Origin: an uncultured Opitutaceae bacterium
Lineage (GTDB): Bacteria > Verrucomicrobiota > Verrucomicrobiia > Opitutales > Opitutaceae
NCBI GenBank assembly: GCA_937958045.1
Contig: CALFXL010000072.1
Coordinates: 1 to 64,000 of the forward strand
Reading direction: 5' to 3'
DNA length: 64,000 bases
Within the stretch, counting starts at the first letter, position 1, and the number at the start of each line of letters is the position of its first letter. Below are positions 10,326-19,256 of this stretch, in pieces. The position numbers and the translations under genes were made by a program. Under the pieces are notes generated by a model. That model saw nothing but the letters and a program-made list of their open reading frames with translations, ran no database searches and was not told the DNA's origin.

Positions 10326-10604
10326 TTACAGATGAGCCACGGTCATGGCTGGCGCGGCTCCTGCGCAGCAGGAGACGACAGATCCCGGCGTTGGCTCTGG
10401 CGCCTTCCATGAAAAGGCGTGTCGAGTGGATTGTATAAAATGGTTCACCCTTTTGGTAGTTGGTTTTGCTGGGCTGGAGCTCGGGCAAACGATCGTCGAA
10501 GCCTGTTCGACCTGTCGCCCAAGCGACGTACCAACGATCTCCGTTGCACGGGCGATCGTCGCAGTACTGAGTGCGATAGCGGTAACTAAAATGCGAAAGA
10601 GCAC
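10326..10604 (-). CDS. Possible small exported protein (hypothetical)
   Basis: This 92-residue frame begins at a GTG and opens with a good signal-peptide pattern: MLFRILVTAIALSTATIARA followed by a polar stretch, with a likely cleavage after ARA. The mature part is short, with three cysteines and no recognisable domain. It lies 22 bases upstream of the 87-residue membrane protein on the same strand. A competing 90-residue frame on the plus strand (10345-10617) also has a hydrophobic segment, so the coding strand is not certain. The call rests only on the signal peptide and on the direction of its neighbours. Confidence 0.25.
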   Translation of the reverse strand: MLFRILVTAIALSTATIARATEIVGTSLGRQVEQASTIVCPSSSPAKPTTKRVNHFIQSTRHAFSWKAPEPTPGSVVSCCAGAAPAMTVAHL

Positions 10605-10644
10605 GTTCTTTGTATAACGCTTCAGCTCAATTACGCCGAGTTGG

Positions 10645-11205
10645 CTACTTAATAGTTGAAACGGACAGCCTGATCAGGAGCTCTGCGATCGCGGGCACTT
10701 CGTAAACATCCCGCGTGCCTGTGCGCGCGAGCGCCGCAGCCGGCATCGAGGCCATGACTGCCGACTCAGGATTTTGCACAATCACACGACCGCCTGCGGC
10801 TTGGATACGCGCCGCGCCCGCTGCGCCATCCGAGCCGCCACCGGAAAGGACCACGGCGATTGTCCGCTCGCGATACCACTCGGCGGCCGACTCAAAAAGG
10901 ACGTCGATCGAGGGTCGCGCGAAGTTCACCAGTTCATCTGCGATGAGCGAAAAATAATTTCCCTGCAGCGTGAGGTGATAATCCGGCGGACATATATACA
11001 CGTAGCCCGGCTCTACGATCGTCTTGTCTTCGGGCTCGACCACCGGCAGCGCGCTCGTGCGTTGAAGTACGGGTTGCAACAGACCTTCGCTCTCGCGATG
11101 TCGATGTAACACCACGACCACCGGCAGCGCGAAATCGCGCGGCAAACGCCTCAGGATTTCCCCGAGCGCATCGCATCCGCCCCAAGACCCACCGATCACG
11201 ATCAT
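10645..11205 (-). CDS. cheB: CheB-type protein-glutamate methylesterase, catalytic domain only
   Basis: This 186-residue protein is the CheB methylesterase domain without a receiver domain. The serine of GGSWGG (residue 7), the histidine in LHRHRES (about 34) and the aspartate in SGGGSDGA (about 125) fit the Ser-His-Asp triad of the family. In classical chemotaxis CheB removes methyl groups from receptors. Here no receptor or CheA is nearby, and the gene overlaps cheR by four bases (ATGA), which is third in a run started by a hybrid kinase. Its substrate may be the kinase itself or a distant receptor; that is inference. Confidence 0.9.
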   Translation of the reverse strand: MIVIGGSWGGCDALGEILRRLPRDFALPVVVVLHRHRESEGLLQPVLQRTSALPVVEPEDKTIVEPGYVYICPPDYHLTLQGNYFSLIADELVNFARPSIDVLFESAAEWYRERTIAVVLSGGGSDGAAGAARIQAAGGRVIVQNPESAVMASMPAAALARTGTRDVYEVPAIAELLIRLSVSTIK

Positions 11206-12077
11206 TTTATTTTCCTGAAAATGCGTTCGCGCGCCGCCACGACGTCATAGCAGTCGCGATACGCGCTGAATCGCACCGCTTCGCTCCGACCGAGTCCGAG
11301 ATAGCCGAAATTGATTAAACTTTCGTGGAACAGCCGGTGCACGCGCTCCTGCAGTTCACGCTGAAAGTAGATCAGCACATTCCGGCAGAGGATCAGGTGG
11401 AACTCGTTAAAAGATTCGTCGGAGACGAGATTGTGCGTCCCGAAAACGACGTTCTCGCGTAGTTTCCGACTGAATACAACGGATTGGCTGTCGGCGGAAA
11501 AATACTCCGAGAACGGTTTCAGTCCGCCCGCGAGTTGATAGTTCCGGGAATACTCCTGCATCGGCGCGAGCGGAAATACACCGGCTCTCGCCCGATCGAG
11601 CACGGTGTCGCTCAGATCCGTCGCATAGATGCGGCATCGCTCCGCGAGTCCTTCTTCATGCAGCAAAATCGCGAGCGAATAAACTTCCTCCCCCGTCGAG
11701 CATCCGGCCACCCATACACGGACGAAGGGATACGTGCGAAGCACCGGCACGACATGTTCGCGCAACGCCCGGAAAAACGTCGGATCGCGAAACATCGCCG
11801 TCGTGTGCACCGTGAGCATCCGAATGAGAAGCGCCAAGGTGGCGTCATCGGTTTTGATGCTTTGATGCAGACCGGCGATCGAGGCGGCGTTCGCTTCCTG
11901 CGCCGCTCGCGTCGCGCGCCGCCGCAGCGACGAATAACTGTACTGTCGAAAATCGATGCCTGTGCGTTGATGAACGGTGTCGAGCAGCGCGCGCAAATCC
12001 TGAAGTTCGTCGCCGTCGGCAATCGGGCTTGCGAAAGCGTCTTCCGGCGTGCGCGGCTGATCCCTCGGTCCGTTCAT
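11202..12077 (-). CDS. cheR: CheR-type protein-glutamate O-methyltransferase
   Basis: This 291-residue protein has the two-part CheR layout: an N-terminal helical domain (residues 25-85, with YSYSSLRRRATRA) and a SAM-binding domain. The SAM motif AGCSTGEEVYS is near residue 125, YATDLSD near 150 and CRNVLIYF near 232. CheR proteins methylate glutamates of chemoreceptors. The start codon overlaps the stop of the hybrid kinase by four bases, and its own stop overlaps cheB in the same way, so the three proteins are probably made together. No receptor gene is visible. Confidence 0.93.
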   Translation of the reverse strand: MNGPRDQPRTPEDAFASPIADGDELQDLRALLDTVHQRTGIDFRQYSYSSLRRRATRAAQEANAASIAGLHQSIKTDDATLALLIRMLTVHTTAMFRDPTFFRALREHVVPVLRTYPFVRVWVAGCSTGEEVYSLAILLHEEGLAERCRIYATDLSDTVLDRARAGVFPLAPMQEYSRNYQLAGGLKPFSEYFSADSQSVVFSRKLRENVVFGTHNLVSDESFNEFHLILCRNVLIYFQRELQERVHRLFHESLINFGYLGLGRSEAVRFSAYRDCYDVVAARERIFRKIK

Positions 12078-15000
12078 CGGTAGAGCCAGACTCGCAAAAG
12101 CGAAATGAGTTTCTCCGTATCGACTGGTTTGGTGATGTAGTCCGAGGCGCCCGCTTCGATGCAGCGATCGCGATCGCCCTTCATGGCTTTGGCGGTGACC
12201 GAAATGATCGGCAGTCGCGCGAAACGCGGGTTTTTCCGCAGGCGCCGGATCGCTTCGTAGCCGTCCATCTCGGGCATCATCACGTCCATGAGGACGACAT
12301 CGCAGGCCGGATCTTCCTCGAGCGCTGTCAACGCCGCCTGACCGCTTTCGGCGAAACGCACGATCATGCCATACGCTTCGAGTCGCGCCGTCAGCGCGAA
12401 GATGTTGCGCACGTCGTCATCGACCACCAGCACGCGACGGCCGTTGAGCACCGAGTCCTGTTTGCGGACTTGCTCCAACATGCGACGTTTGGCCTCGGGT
12501 AATTTCGACTGCACACGATGCAGGAAGAGCGCGGTTTCATCGAGCAAGCGCTCGGGCGAACGCACATCCTTCACGATGATCGATTCCGACAGCGAGCGCA
12601 GCTCCGTCTCCTCCGCGGGCGTGAGTTCTTTTCCGGTATAAACGATCACCGGTGGTGCGTGCAGGCCGTGAATAGCGTTGATCTCGCGAATGAGCTCCAC
12701 GCCCGTCTTGTCGGGCAGCATCAAATCCATCACCACACAATCGTAACGATCTTTCGCGAGCGCGGCCAACGCTTCGGCGGCATTGCCCGCGGTGATCGTT
12801 TTCACGTCGCCGTTGCCGATGAGCTCACGAATCGTTTCACGCTGCACGGGATCGTCCTCAACCACGAGCAAGCGCTTCACCGGTCGTTCGATGAAATCGA
12901 CGGTCTGCTGCAGGATGTCGGCGATCGCTTCTTTTGTGACCGGTTTTTGGAGATAAGACACCGCACCCAATCGCAGGCCGCGGCTGCGTGCGGGCTCGAC
13001 GGAAATCACATGCACGGGAATGTGCCGCGTGCGTTCGTCGTGCTTGAGTCGATCGAGCACAAGCCAGCCGTCTTCATCCGCGAGACGCAGATCCAGCGTG
13101 ATCGCGGCGGGACGAAAACGCTGCGCCAACGCCAAGCCCGTGCGTGCGCTGCCTGCGACGAGCGCCTTGAAATTTTTCTCGCGAACAAAATCCAGCAGGA
13201 TGCTCGCGAAGCGCGGATCGTCCTCGATGACGAGAAACACACGATCGTCCGGCTCGATCGAGTCGCGATCATCTTTGATCCCGAGTTCCTCCTCCTCGAC
13301 CGGCAATTCCTCGGGTATTTCCGCAACGACAGCGGGAGCCGCCGGCTTTTCAGACGTCGGCAAGGAAGTCGGCGCGGGTGCTTCGATTTCCGCAGGGATA
13401 TACAACGTAAACGTGCTGCCTTTGCCGGGCTCGCTGGACAACCGCAGCACGCCACCGAGCAACTGCGCGATTTCGCGGCTGATCGAGAGGCCCAAGCCCG
13501 TACCGCCGTAGCGACGCGAGGTGCCGGCATCCGCCTGCTGAAACGACTCGAACACGAGCTGCTGCTTTTCCTTCGGAATGCCTATGCCGGTGTCGGAGAC
13601 CGAAAACGCAATGACCTTCGCTGCTTTGTCGAGCGAGGGATGGGGTGACCATCCATCGCTCACGGGACGAATCGAAACGTCCACCGATCCGCGCTCGGTG
13701 AACTTAAACGCGTTGGAAAGAAGGTTCTTCAGGATCTGCTGCAAACGCCGTATATCCGTGCGCACCGCGGGCGGCATCGCGGGATCGAACGACACCTTGA
13801 ACGCGAGCTTCTTCGCGTCGGCCATGTGGCGGAACTGCTGTTCGAGCGAACGCTGTAGTTCCTGCACGGATACATCGTCGATCTGCAACTCGACCTTGCC
13901 CGACTCGATCTTTGCGAGATCGAGAATCTGATTGATCATCTCAAGCAGATCCGCGCCCGACGACTCGATCGTCTGCGCAAACTGGACCTGTTTGGCCGTA
14001 AGATTGCCGTCGCTGTTTTCGCCGAGCAGACGCGCAAGGATGAGCAGGCTGTTGAGGGGCGTGCGCAACTCGTGCGACATCGTCGCGAGGAAATCCGACT
14101 TGTACTTCGACGTGATCGCGAGTTGGCGCGCCTGTTCTTGCAGTTCCGCCCGCGCCTGCTCGATCGCACGATTCGAGCGTTCCAGCTCGCGCTTCTGTTC
14201 CGCGAGGAGATTGGACTTCTCCTCCATCTCTTCATTGGATTGCTGCAGTTCTTCGTTGGTCTGCTCGAGCTCTTCGTTGGTCTGCGTGAGCTCGACTTGT
14301 TGTTCCTGCAACAGCTGCTCGGATTTCCGCAGGCGATCCGCCTGCTCTTCGAGCTCGGTGTTCTTGGCGGCGAGCGTCGCGCTTTGTTGTTCGAGTTGCG
14401 CGGCGAGCGCCTGCGATTGACGCAGAAGCTCTTCGGTGCGCAGCGCGCCTTCGATGGTGTGCAACGTGATGCCGAGGCCCGCCGCGAGCTGCGCGATCAG
14501 TTCGAGTTGAAGCGGCGTAAAAGTCCGCAACGACGCGATCTCGAGCACCGCCTTTGGCTGGCCCTCGAACAGCACCGGCTCCACCAACACTTCGGCCGGT
14601 TGCGCCGAACCCAGCGCCGAGGTGATGCGTAGGTAATCCGGTGGCGTGCCGCGAAGGTGCAGGCGACGTTTGTCTGCGTAGCATTGGCCGGGAAGCCCTT
14701 CGCCGATGGCAAAGCGCTCCGGCGGATTTGCCGCGGCATGCACCGCGCACAGAGCGACGCCGCGCCAACCGTTTTCTTCCTTCACGCGATAAATCACCAG
14801 CGCTTGCGCCCCCACGAGTGACGCCAGCTCGGCGAGCACCTGGTTGCACAACACCACCGGATCGCGCTGGCGTTGGTACAGCGCATCGAAACGCGCGAGG
14901 CCGCTTTTAAGCCAATCCTGATTCTCAAGCGCGGTCTGTCGTTGCTGCACTTGCGCAGCCATCTTGTTGAAGACCGCCGCGAGTTGTCCCACTTCGTCGT

Positions 15001-15715
15001 CACGAAGCACAGGGGCGCGATGAGCATAATCGCCTTCGCCGATACGCGACGCGCTGATCCGCAGTTGATCGAGCGGCGCGGTGATGCTGCGACTCGCGAA
15101 TATCCCGCTGATCGCGACCACGAGCACCGCAGCGATCGATCCATAAATAATCACGCTCCGCGTAAACGCGGCGGCTTCCACGGCGTCGTGCCGGCGCTCG
15201 GTGAGCAATGCACTTTCTTCGAGATAAACCTCGCGCTGCAGCGTCCAGATTTGATCCGAGACTGCTTGCCCGCGTTTCACGAGCTCCGCCGCGGTCGCGG
15301 AATCGAGCTGGCCCTCGTCCTTGAGTTCGATGAGCTCGCGCGACATCTCCGCACGCTGCGCGACCAGCTCGGTCAATGCCGCGATGCGCTGCTGTTGAGC
15401 GGGATTGTCCTTGGTGGATTCGCGCAAATTTCGCACGGCTTCGAGCGCGGTCTGCCGCTGACCTTCGAGCGCGTATTTGATCTGCGCCTCGCCCGAAATC
15501 ACGTAGCCGCGTCCCGCAGATTCGACGCTCGCGATGGCCGCCGTCAGCGTGCGCAGCGCGCCCATCACCTGTTCGGTGTGAACGACCATCGCCGACTCGC
15601 GCTCCATTTGGTCGAGATTCCTCAAGCTGAGAAATCCGATCAAAATCAGCGCCATCAAGGGAACTGAGAAAGCCAGGGCGATACGGTGACCAATAAAGAG
15701 TCGTAGGGGACGCAC
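12074..15715 (-). CDS. Hybrid sensor histidine kinase with CHASE3, HAMP, GAF and three receiver domains
   Basis: This 1213-residue inner-membrane kinase has one hydrophobic segment at 11-31, a periplasmic CHASE3-like helical domain at about 38-180, a second at 187-207, HAMP at 208-260 and a GAF domain at about 275-420. A long coiled coil at 425-540 contains repeated TNEEL and SNEEM units. The HisKA domain has His548 in the SHELRTPLN box. The HATPase domain at 655-775 carries SDTGIGIP and YGGTGLGL. Three receivers follow with phospho-acceptors Asp875, Asp997 and Asp1144. The first lies after an acidic/Pro-rich linker. The gene heads a run with cheR and cheB and is divergent from another hybrid kinase, so a multistep phosphorelay is likely. 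Confidence 0.93.
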   Translation of the reverse strand: MRPLRLFIGHRIALAFSVPLMALILIGFLSLRNLDQMERESAMVVHTEQVMGALRTLTAAIASVESAGRGYVISGEAQIKYALEGQRQTALEAVRNLRESTKDNPAQQQRIAALTELVAQRAEMSRELIELKDEGQLDSATAAELVKRGQAVSDQIWTLQREVYLEESALLTERRHDAVEAAAFTRSVIIYGSIAAVLVVAISGIFASRSITAPLDQLRISASRIGEGDYAHRAPVLRDDEVGQLAAVFNKMAAQVQQRQTALENQDWLKSGLARFDALYQRQRDPVVLCNQVLAELASLVGAQALVIYRVKEENGWRGVALCAVHAAANPPERFAIGEGLPGQCYADKRRLHLRGTPPDYLRITSALGSAQPAEVLVEPVLFEGQPKAVLEIASLRTFTPLQLELIAQLAAGLGITLHTIEGALRTEELLRQSQALAAQLEQQSATLAAKNTELEEQADRLRKSEQLLQEQQVELTQTNEELEQTNEELQQSNEEMEEKSNLLAEQKRELERSNRAIEQARAELQEQARQLAITSKYKSDFLATMSHELRTPLNSLLILARLLGENSDGNLTAKQVQFAQTIESSGADLLEMINQILDLAKIESGKVELQIDDVSVQELQRSLEQQFRHMADAKKLAFKVSFDPAMPPAVRTDIRRLQQILKNLLSNAFKFTERGSVDVSIRPVSDGWSPHPSLDKAAKVIAFSVSDTGIGIPKEKQQLVFESFQQADAGTSRRYGGTGLGLSISREIAQLLGGVLRLSSEPGKGSTFTLYIPAEIEAPAPTSLPTSEKPAAPAVVAEIPEELPVEEEELGIKDDRDSIEPDDRVFLVIEDDPRFASILLDFVREKNFKALVAGSARTGLALAQRFRPAAITLDLRLADEDGWLVLDRLKHDERTRHIPVHVISVEPARSRGLRLGAVSYLQKPVTKEAIADILQQTVDFIERPVKRLLVVEDDPVQRETIRELIGNGDVKTITAGNAAEALAALAKDRYDCVVMDLMLPDKTGVELIREINAIHGLHAPPVIVYTGKELTPAEETELRSLSESIIVKDVRSPERLLDETALFLHRVQSKLPEAKRRMLEQVRKQDSVLNGRRVLVVDDDVRNIFALTARLEAYGMIVRFAESGQAALTALEEDPACDVVLMDVMMPEMDGYEAIRRLRKNPRFARLPIISVTAKAMKGDRDRCIEAGASDYITKPVDTEKLISLLRVWLYR

Positions 15716-15865
15716 GCGCCAGAAATGAAACGCCGTCGGAAGTTAATCAATACAAGGATGATGAGAAGGCATTTTGCACTTCCCTCATCCGCTGGTTTTT
15801 CTTGGCGCATCCAATTTGTGCAGCCTTGCTGACTCTCCCCAGCCGCCCGCAGTTTCACACGTCCC

Positions 15866-17554
15866 GTGCATTCCCCTGTAAACATTCTACTCGTCGACGA
15901 TGACTCGCGAAACCTGGAGGTCCTCGAGGGCATCCTTCGTTCCGACGAACTCAGGCTGGTGCGCGCAACGAGCGCCGACGAAGCGTTGCTCGCTCTGCTT
16001 CATGAGGACTTCGCGGTGATCGTGCTCGATGTGCAGATGCCCGATGTGAACGGCATCGAGCTGGCACACTTGATCAAACAGCGGGAAAAAACGCAGCACA
16101 TCCCCATCATTTTTCTCACCGCGTTTTATGAAGACGAGCAGCGCATGCTCGAGAGCTACAATGTCGGTGCCGTGGATTATCTCACCAAGCCCGCCAATCC
16201 GCAGGTGCTTCGATCGAAGGTGGCGGTCTTCGTAGAACTGTTTCGCAAAACCTCCGAACTGCGCCACAGCAACAGCGCGCTCGAACAAGAGATCCGTCAG
16301 CGAAAACTTGCCGAGCAAGCGCTGCGCGAAAGTCACGACGCCCTCGAAGCTCGTGTCGAAGCGCGCACCGCGGCACTGCGACTCGCCCATGCGGAAGCCG
16401 AACGTGCCGGACGCGCCAAAGACGATTTCCTCGCAGCGCTCTCTCACGAACTGCGTACGCCGCTCAATCCGGTGCTCCTCATCGCCAGCGAGGCCGCCAA
16501 CAATCCGGCGTTTTCCGCCGAAGCCCGCGCGCATTTTTCCACCATCCGCAAAAACGTCGAACTCGAGGCACGCCTCATCGACGACTTGCTCGATCTCACC
16601 CGCATCATGCGCGGCAAACTCACGCTCTCGCTGAGACCCCGCGATGTTCACGCGATCCTTCGCGACGCACTCGCAAATGTGCAGTCCGACATCGAACAAA
16701 AAGAGCTCACTTCCGTGCTCAATCTCGCACCCGGCCTGCATCACGTCCGCGCCGACGATGTGCGGCTGCAGCAAGTCTTCTGGAATATCCTGAAGAACGC
16801 GGTGAAGTTCACCAACGCACCCGGCGCCATCCATATCTCCAGCGAAATCTCACCAGAAAAAAACACCATCGCCATCGCGATTCGCGACACGGGCATCGGA
16901 CTGACGCGCGAAGAAATGAGCCGCGTTTTCGACGCCTTCTCGCAAGGCAACCACGCGGTCGGCGGACATTCGCATCGCTTTGGCGGACTCGGACTCGGAC
17001 TCACCATCTCGCGCAGCCTCGTCGAACATCACGAAGGAAAAATCTGCGTGCGCAGCGACGGCCCCGGCTGCGGCGCGACGTTTATTGTAGAGCTCCCGCT
17101 CGCGAGTGCACACGCCGACGACAAAGGCGAATCGTTCCCGCCTGCCGAAGACACCACGCCGCCGATGATGAGCACGTCGGCGATTCATCACGTGCTTCTC
17201 GTCGAAGATCACGAACCGACACGACGCACGCTCGAAACGCTTTTGCGGCGACGTCGCTTTGAAGTCGCAAGCGCGCCCACCATCGCCGCGGCGCGCGCAC
17301 TCGCGGCAACGCGTCAATTTGATCTGCTCATTTCCGACATCGGCCTGCCCGACGGCTCCGGTTTCGATCTCATGAAAGAGCTGAAAGAACTCTACGATCT
17401 TCGCGGCATCGCGCTCACCGGCTACGGAATGGAGGAAGACATCACGCGCAGCCAACGCTCGGGTTTCGCGCTGCATCTCACCAAACCCATCCAGGTGCAG
17501 CTGCTCGATCGCGCCCTCGCTTCGCTTCAAAAAGAAACGGCGGCTTCGGGATAA
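15866..17554 (+). CDS. Cytoplasmic REC-histidine kinase-REC hybrid protein
   Basis: This 562-residue protein has a receiver at residues 5-122 (acceptor Asp55 in IVLDVQMPD), a coiled coil at 125-185, a HisKA domain with His194 in LSHELRTPLN, and an HATPase domain at 290-412 with DTGIGL and a FGGLGLGL lid. A second receiver at about 440-555 has Asp491 in ISDIGLPDG. No membrane segment or signal peptide is present. The start is a GTG at 15866, which places VNILLVDDD at the N-terminus as expected for a receiver. It is transcribed away from the membrane hybrid kinase, 150 bases apart. A likely role is an intermediate in the same phosphorelay, receiving phosphate on its first receiver. Confidence 0.93.
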   Translation: MHSPVNILLVDDDSRNLEVLEGILRSDELRLVRATSADEALLALLHEDFAVIVLDVQMPDVNGIELAHLIKQREKTQHIPIIFLTAFYEDEQRMLESYNVGAVDYLTKPANPQVLRSKVAVFVELFRKTSELRHSNSALEQEIRQRKLAEQALRESHDALEARVEARTAALRLAHAEAERAGRAKDDFLAALSHELRTPLNPVLLIASEAANNPAFSAEARAHFSTIRKNVELEARLIDDLLDLTRIMRGKLTLSLRPRDVHAILRDALANVQSDIEQKELTSVLNLAPGLHHVRADDVRLQQVFWNILKNAVKFTNAPGAIHISSEISPEKNTIAIAIRDTGIGLTREEMSRVFDAFSQGNHAVGGHSHRFGGLGLGLTISRSLVEHHEGKICVRSDGPGCGATFIVELPLASAHADDKGESFPPAEDTTPPMMSTSAIHHVLLVEDHEPTRRTLETLLRRRRFEVASAPTIAAARALAATRQFDLLISDIGLPDGSGFDLMKELKELYDLRGIALTGYGMEEDITRSQRSGFALHLTKPIQVQLLDRALASLQKETAASG

Positions 17555-17580
17555 AAAAATCCCCTCCGCGAGGGAGGGGA
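17553..17580 (-). terminator. Terminator of tRNA-Tyr
   Basis: Read on the minus strand, CCCCTCC and GGAGGGG pair around a short CTCGC loop and are followed by seven T residues. It lies directly downstream of the tRNA-Tyr 3' end and also sits just after the stop codon of the plus-strand hybrid kinase, where it may act weakly in the other direction. Confidence 0.8.
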
Positions 17581-17585
17581 AAAGT

Positions 17586-17672
17586 GGTGGTAGGTTCTGG
17601 ATTCGAACCAGAGAAGGCGTAAAGCCAGGAGATTTACAGTCTCCCCTCGTTGGCCACTTGAGTAACCTACCA
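17586..17672 (-). tRNA. tRNA-Tyr (anticodon GTA)
   Basis: The minus strand folds as a class II tRNA. The acceptor GGTAGGT pairs with ACCTACC, followed by discriminator A and an encoded CCA. The anticodon arm is GGAGACTGTAAATCTCC with anticodon GTA. A long variable arm (around TGGCTTTACGCCT) is followed by a T-arm stem TCTGG/CCAGA with TTCGAAT. Long variable arms are found in bacterial Tyr, Leu and Ser tRNAs, and GTA fixes the identity as tyrosine. Confidence 0.97.
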
Positions 17673-17783
17673 CGTTGAGGGACGCGGAAGTTCACGACTC
17701 ACCGCGGCAAGTTCAAGGTTTTTTTCAAGCGTCCGACAGCTTGCGGAAAACGCGACACTTACGCACTCTCCGGCCGCGCCGGC

Positions 17784-19217
17784 ATGGAGTTTTTCCGTCA
17801 CATCATTTCTCATCCCATCATCCCCCACTTCATCACGGTGGGCATCTTTCTGCTGGGCTTCTTTTTCGTCGCCCGCCTGCTCGCCGAAAAACGTCAGCCA
17901 GGAAATACCTTCGCCTGGATGTTGATCATCCTGCTGGCGCCGTACGTGGGTGTGCCGCTGTATTTGATTTTTGGCGGACGCAAATTTCGCCGCCTCATCG
18001 AACGCAAATCCCGTCTGCTTCCCGCGCTCGAAGGTCTGCAAACGCTCGATCCCGTGAGCCAGATTCTTCCGACCGCGCAGGCGATCGACGCCGCAGGTGC
18101 GAGTCCCGCAGTCGGCGGAAACTCGGTGCGCCTGCTGATGACCGGCGAGGACGCGTTTCGCTGTCTCGAAGAACAGATTCTCTCCGCGAAATATTCGATC
18201 CACATCACGACGTTCATTCTCGGTCGCGACGAAACCGGACGTCGCATCGTGAATCTCCTCGCGCAGCGCGCGCGCGAGGGCGTGAAAGTTCGCCTGCTCC
18301 TCGACGCGGTTGGCTGCCTTTTCTCCAGCGGTCGTTTCGTGCGGCCGTTGCGCGACGCCGGCGGCGAAGTGCAGCGGTTCATGCCGGTGATGCCGCTTTC
18401 AACGCGCCACTCGGCCAATCTCCGCAATCACCGCAAGATCGCCGTTTTCGATCAGCACACCGCCATCATTGGCGGGCACAATCTCGCGCGCGACTACATG
18501 GGGCCCGTCTCCTACCGAAAACGTTTTCGTGATTTCGGCGCCGCCATCAGCGGCCCGGGCGCGGCGTTGCTCAACGAAGTGTTTCTCGCCGACTGGGCCT
18601 TCGCCAGCGGTCAGTCGCTCGACGTGCTTCACAATGAACTTCGTCCCGATGCGATTCGTCCGGAAGGCGACAGCGCCATGCAGATCGTCGCCAGCGGTCC
18701 CGACGTGAAAGGCGATCCACTCTACGAAGGCATTCTCTCGATGATCCAAGAGGCGCGCACGAGCATCCTCATCGTGACGCCGTACTTTATCCCTGACGAA
18801 GTGCTCTGGCGCTCTCTCATGGTCAAAGCCCGCGCGGGCACCGAAGTGACGCTGATTCTGCCCGCCCGCTCGAACCATCCGATCACCGACTTCGCGCGAC
18901 GCCACTTCACGCGCGAACTTCGCAAAGCCGGCGCGCAAGTGCGCCTGTTTACGCCTGGCATGCTCCACGCCAAGGCCGTGATGATCGATCACCGCATCGG
19001 CCTCATCGGCTCGGCCAATTTCGATCTGCGCAGCCTCTTCGTGAACTTCGAAATCGGCGTTTTTCTCTACAGCGAACGCGACGTGCTCGCGATGCGCGAA
19101 TGGGCGAAAGAGCTGCTCTCCTACTGCCGTGAGCTCAAACCCGAGGCCGGTCGTCGTCCTCGCCTGCTGGTCTCGCTGGCCGAGGACATCTGCCGGCTTT
19201 TCGCCCCGTTGCTGTGA
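17784..19217 (+). CDS. cls: Cardiolipin synthase (phospholipase D family)
   Basis: This 477-residue membrane enzyme condenses two phosphatidylglycerol molecules to cardiolipin and glycerol. Two N-terminal transmembrane segments (about 13-33 and 44-64) form the PLDc_N domain. The two catalytic HKD motifs are HRKIAVFD near residue 214 and HAKAVMID near 394, each followed by the typical GGHN or GSAN turn. Length is close to the 480-486 residues of ClsA. It stands alone between tRNA-Tyr and the convergent cimA. A GC-rich hairpin at its 3' end (19202-19224) has no T-tract. Confidence 0.95.
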   Translation: MEFFRHIISHPIIPHFITVGIFLLGFFFVARLLAEKRQPGNTFAWMLIILLAPYVGVPLYLIFGGRKFRRLIERKSRLLPALEGLQTLDPVSQILPTAQAIDAAGASPAVGGNSVRLLMTGEDAFRCLEEQILSAKYSIHITTFILGRDETGRRIVNLLAQRAREGVKVRLLLDAVGCLFSSGRFVRPLRDAGGEVQRFMPVMPLSTRHSANLRNHRKIAVFDQHTAIIGGHNLARDYMGPVSYRKRFRDFGAAISGPGAALLNEVFLADWAFASGQSLDVLHNELRPDAIRPEGDSAMQIVASGPDVKGDPLYEGILSMIQEARTSILIVTPYFIPDEVLWRSLMVKARAGTEVTLILPARSNHPITDFARRHFTRELRKAGAQVRLFTPGMLHAKAVMIDHRIGLIGSANFDLRSLFVNFEIGVFLYSERDVLAMREWAKELLSYCRELKPEAGRRPRLLVSLAEDICRLFAPLL

Positions 19218-19256
19218 CGGGGCGACTGTACTCAAAAACTGAATACAGCGGCGGGA

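Noticed and set aside
10345..10617. 90-codon plus-strand frame with a hydrophobic stretch
   Set aside because: It competes with the minus-strand frame that has a good signal peptide. Neither is certain, but the plus frame lacks a clear start signal and opposes its neighbours.
19202..19224. GC-rich hairpin at the 3' end of cls as a terminator
   Set aside because: The stem includes the cls stop codon and has no T-tract on either strand, so it is not listed as a terminator.
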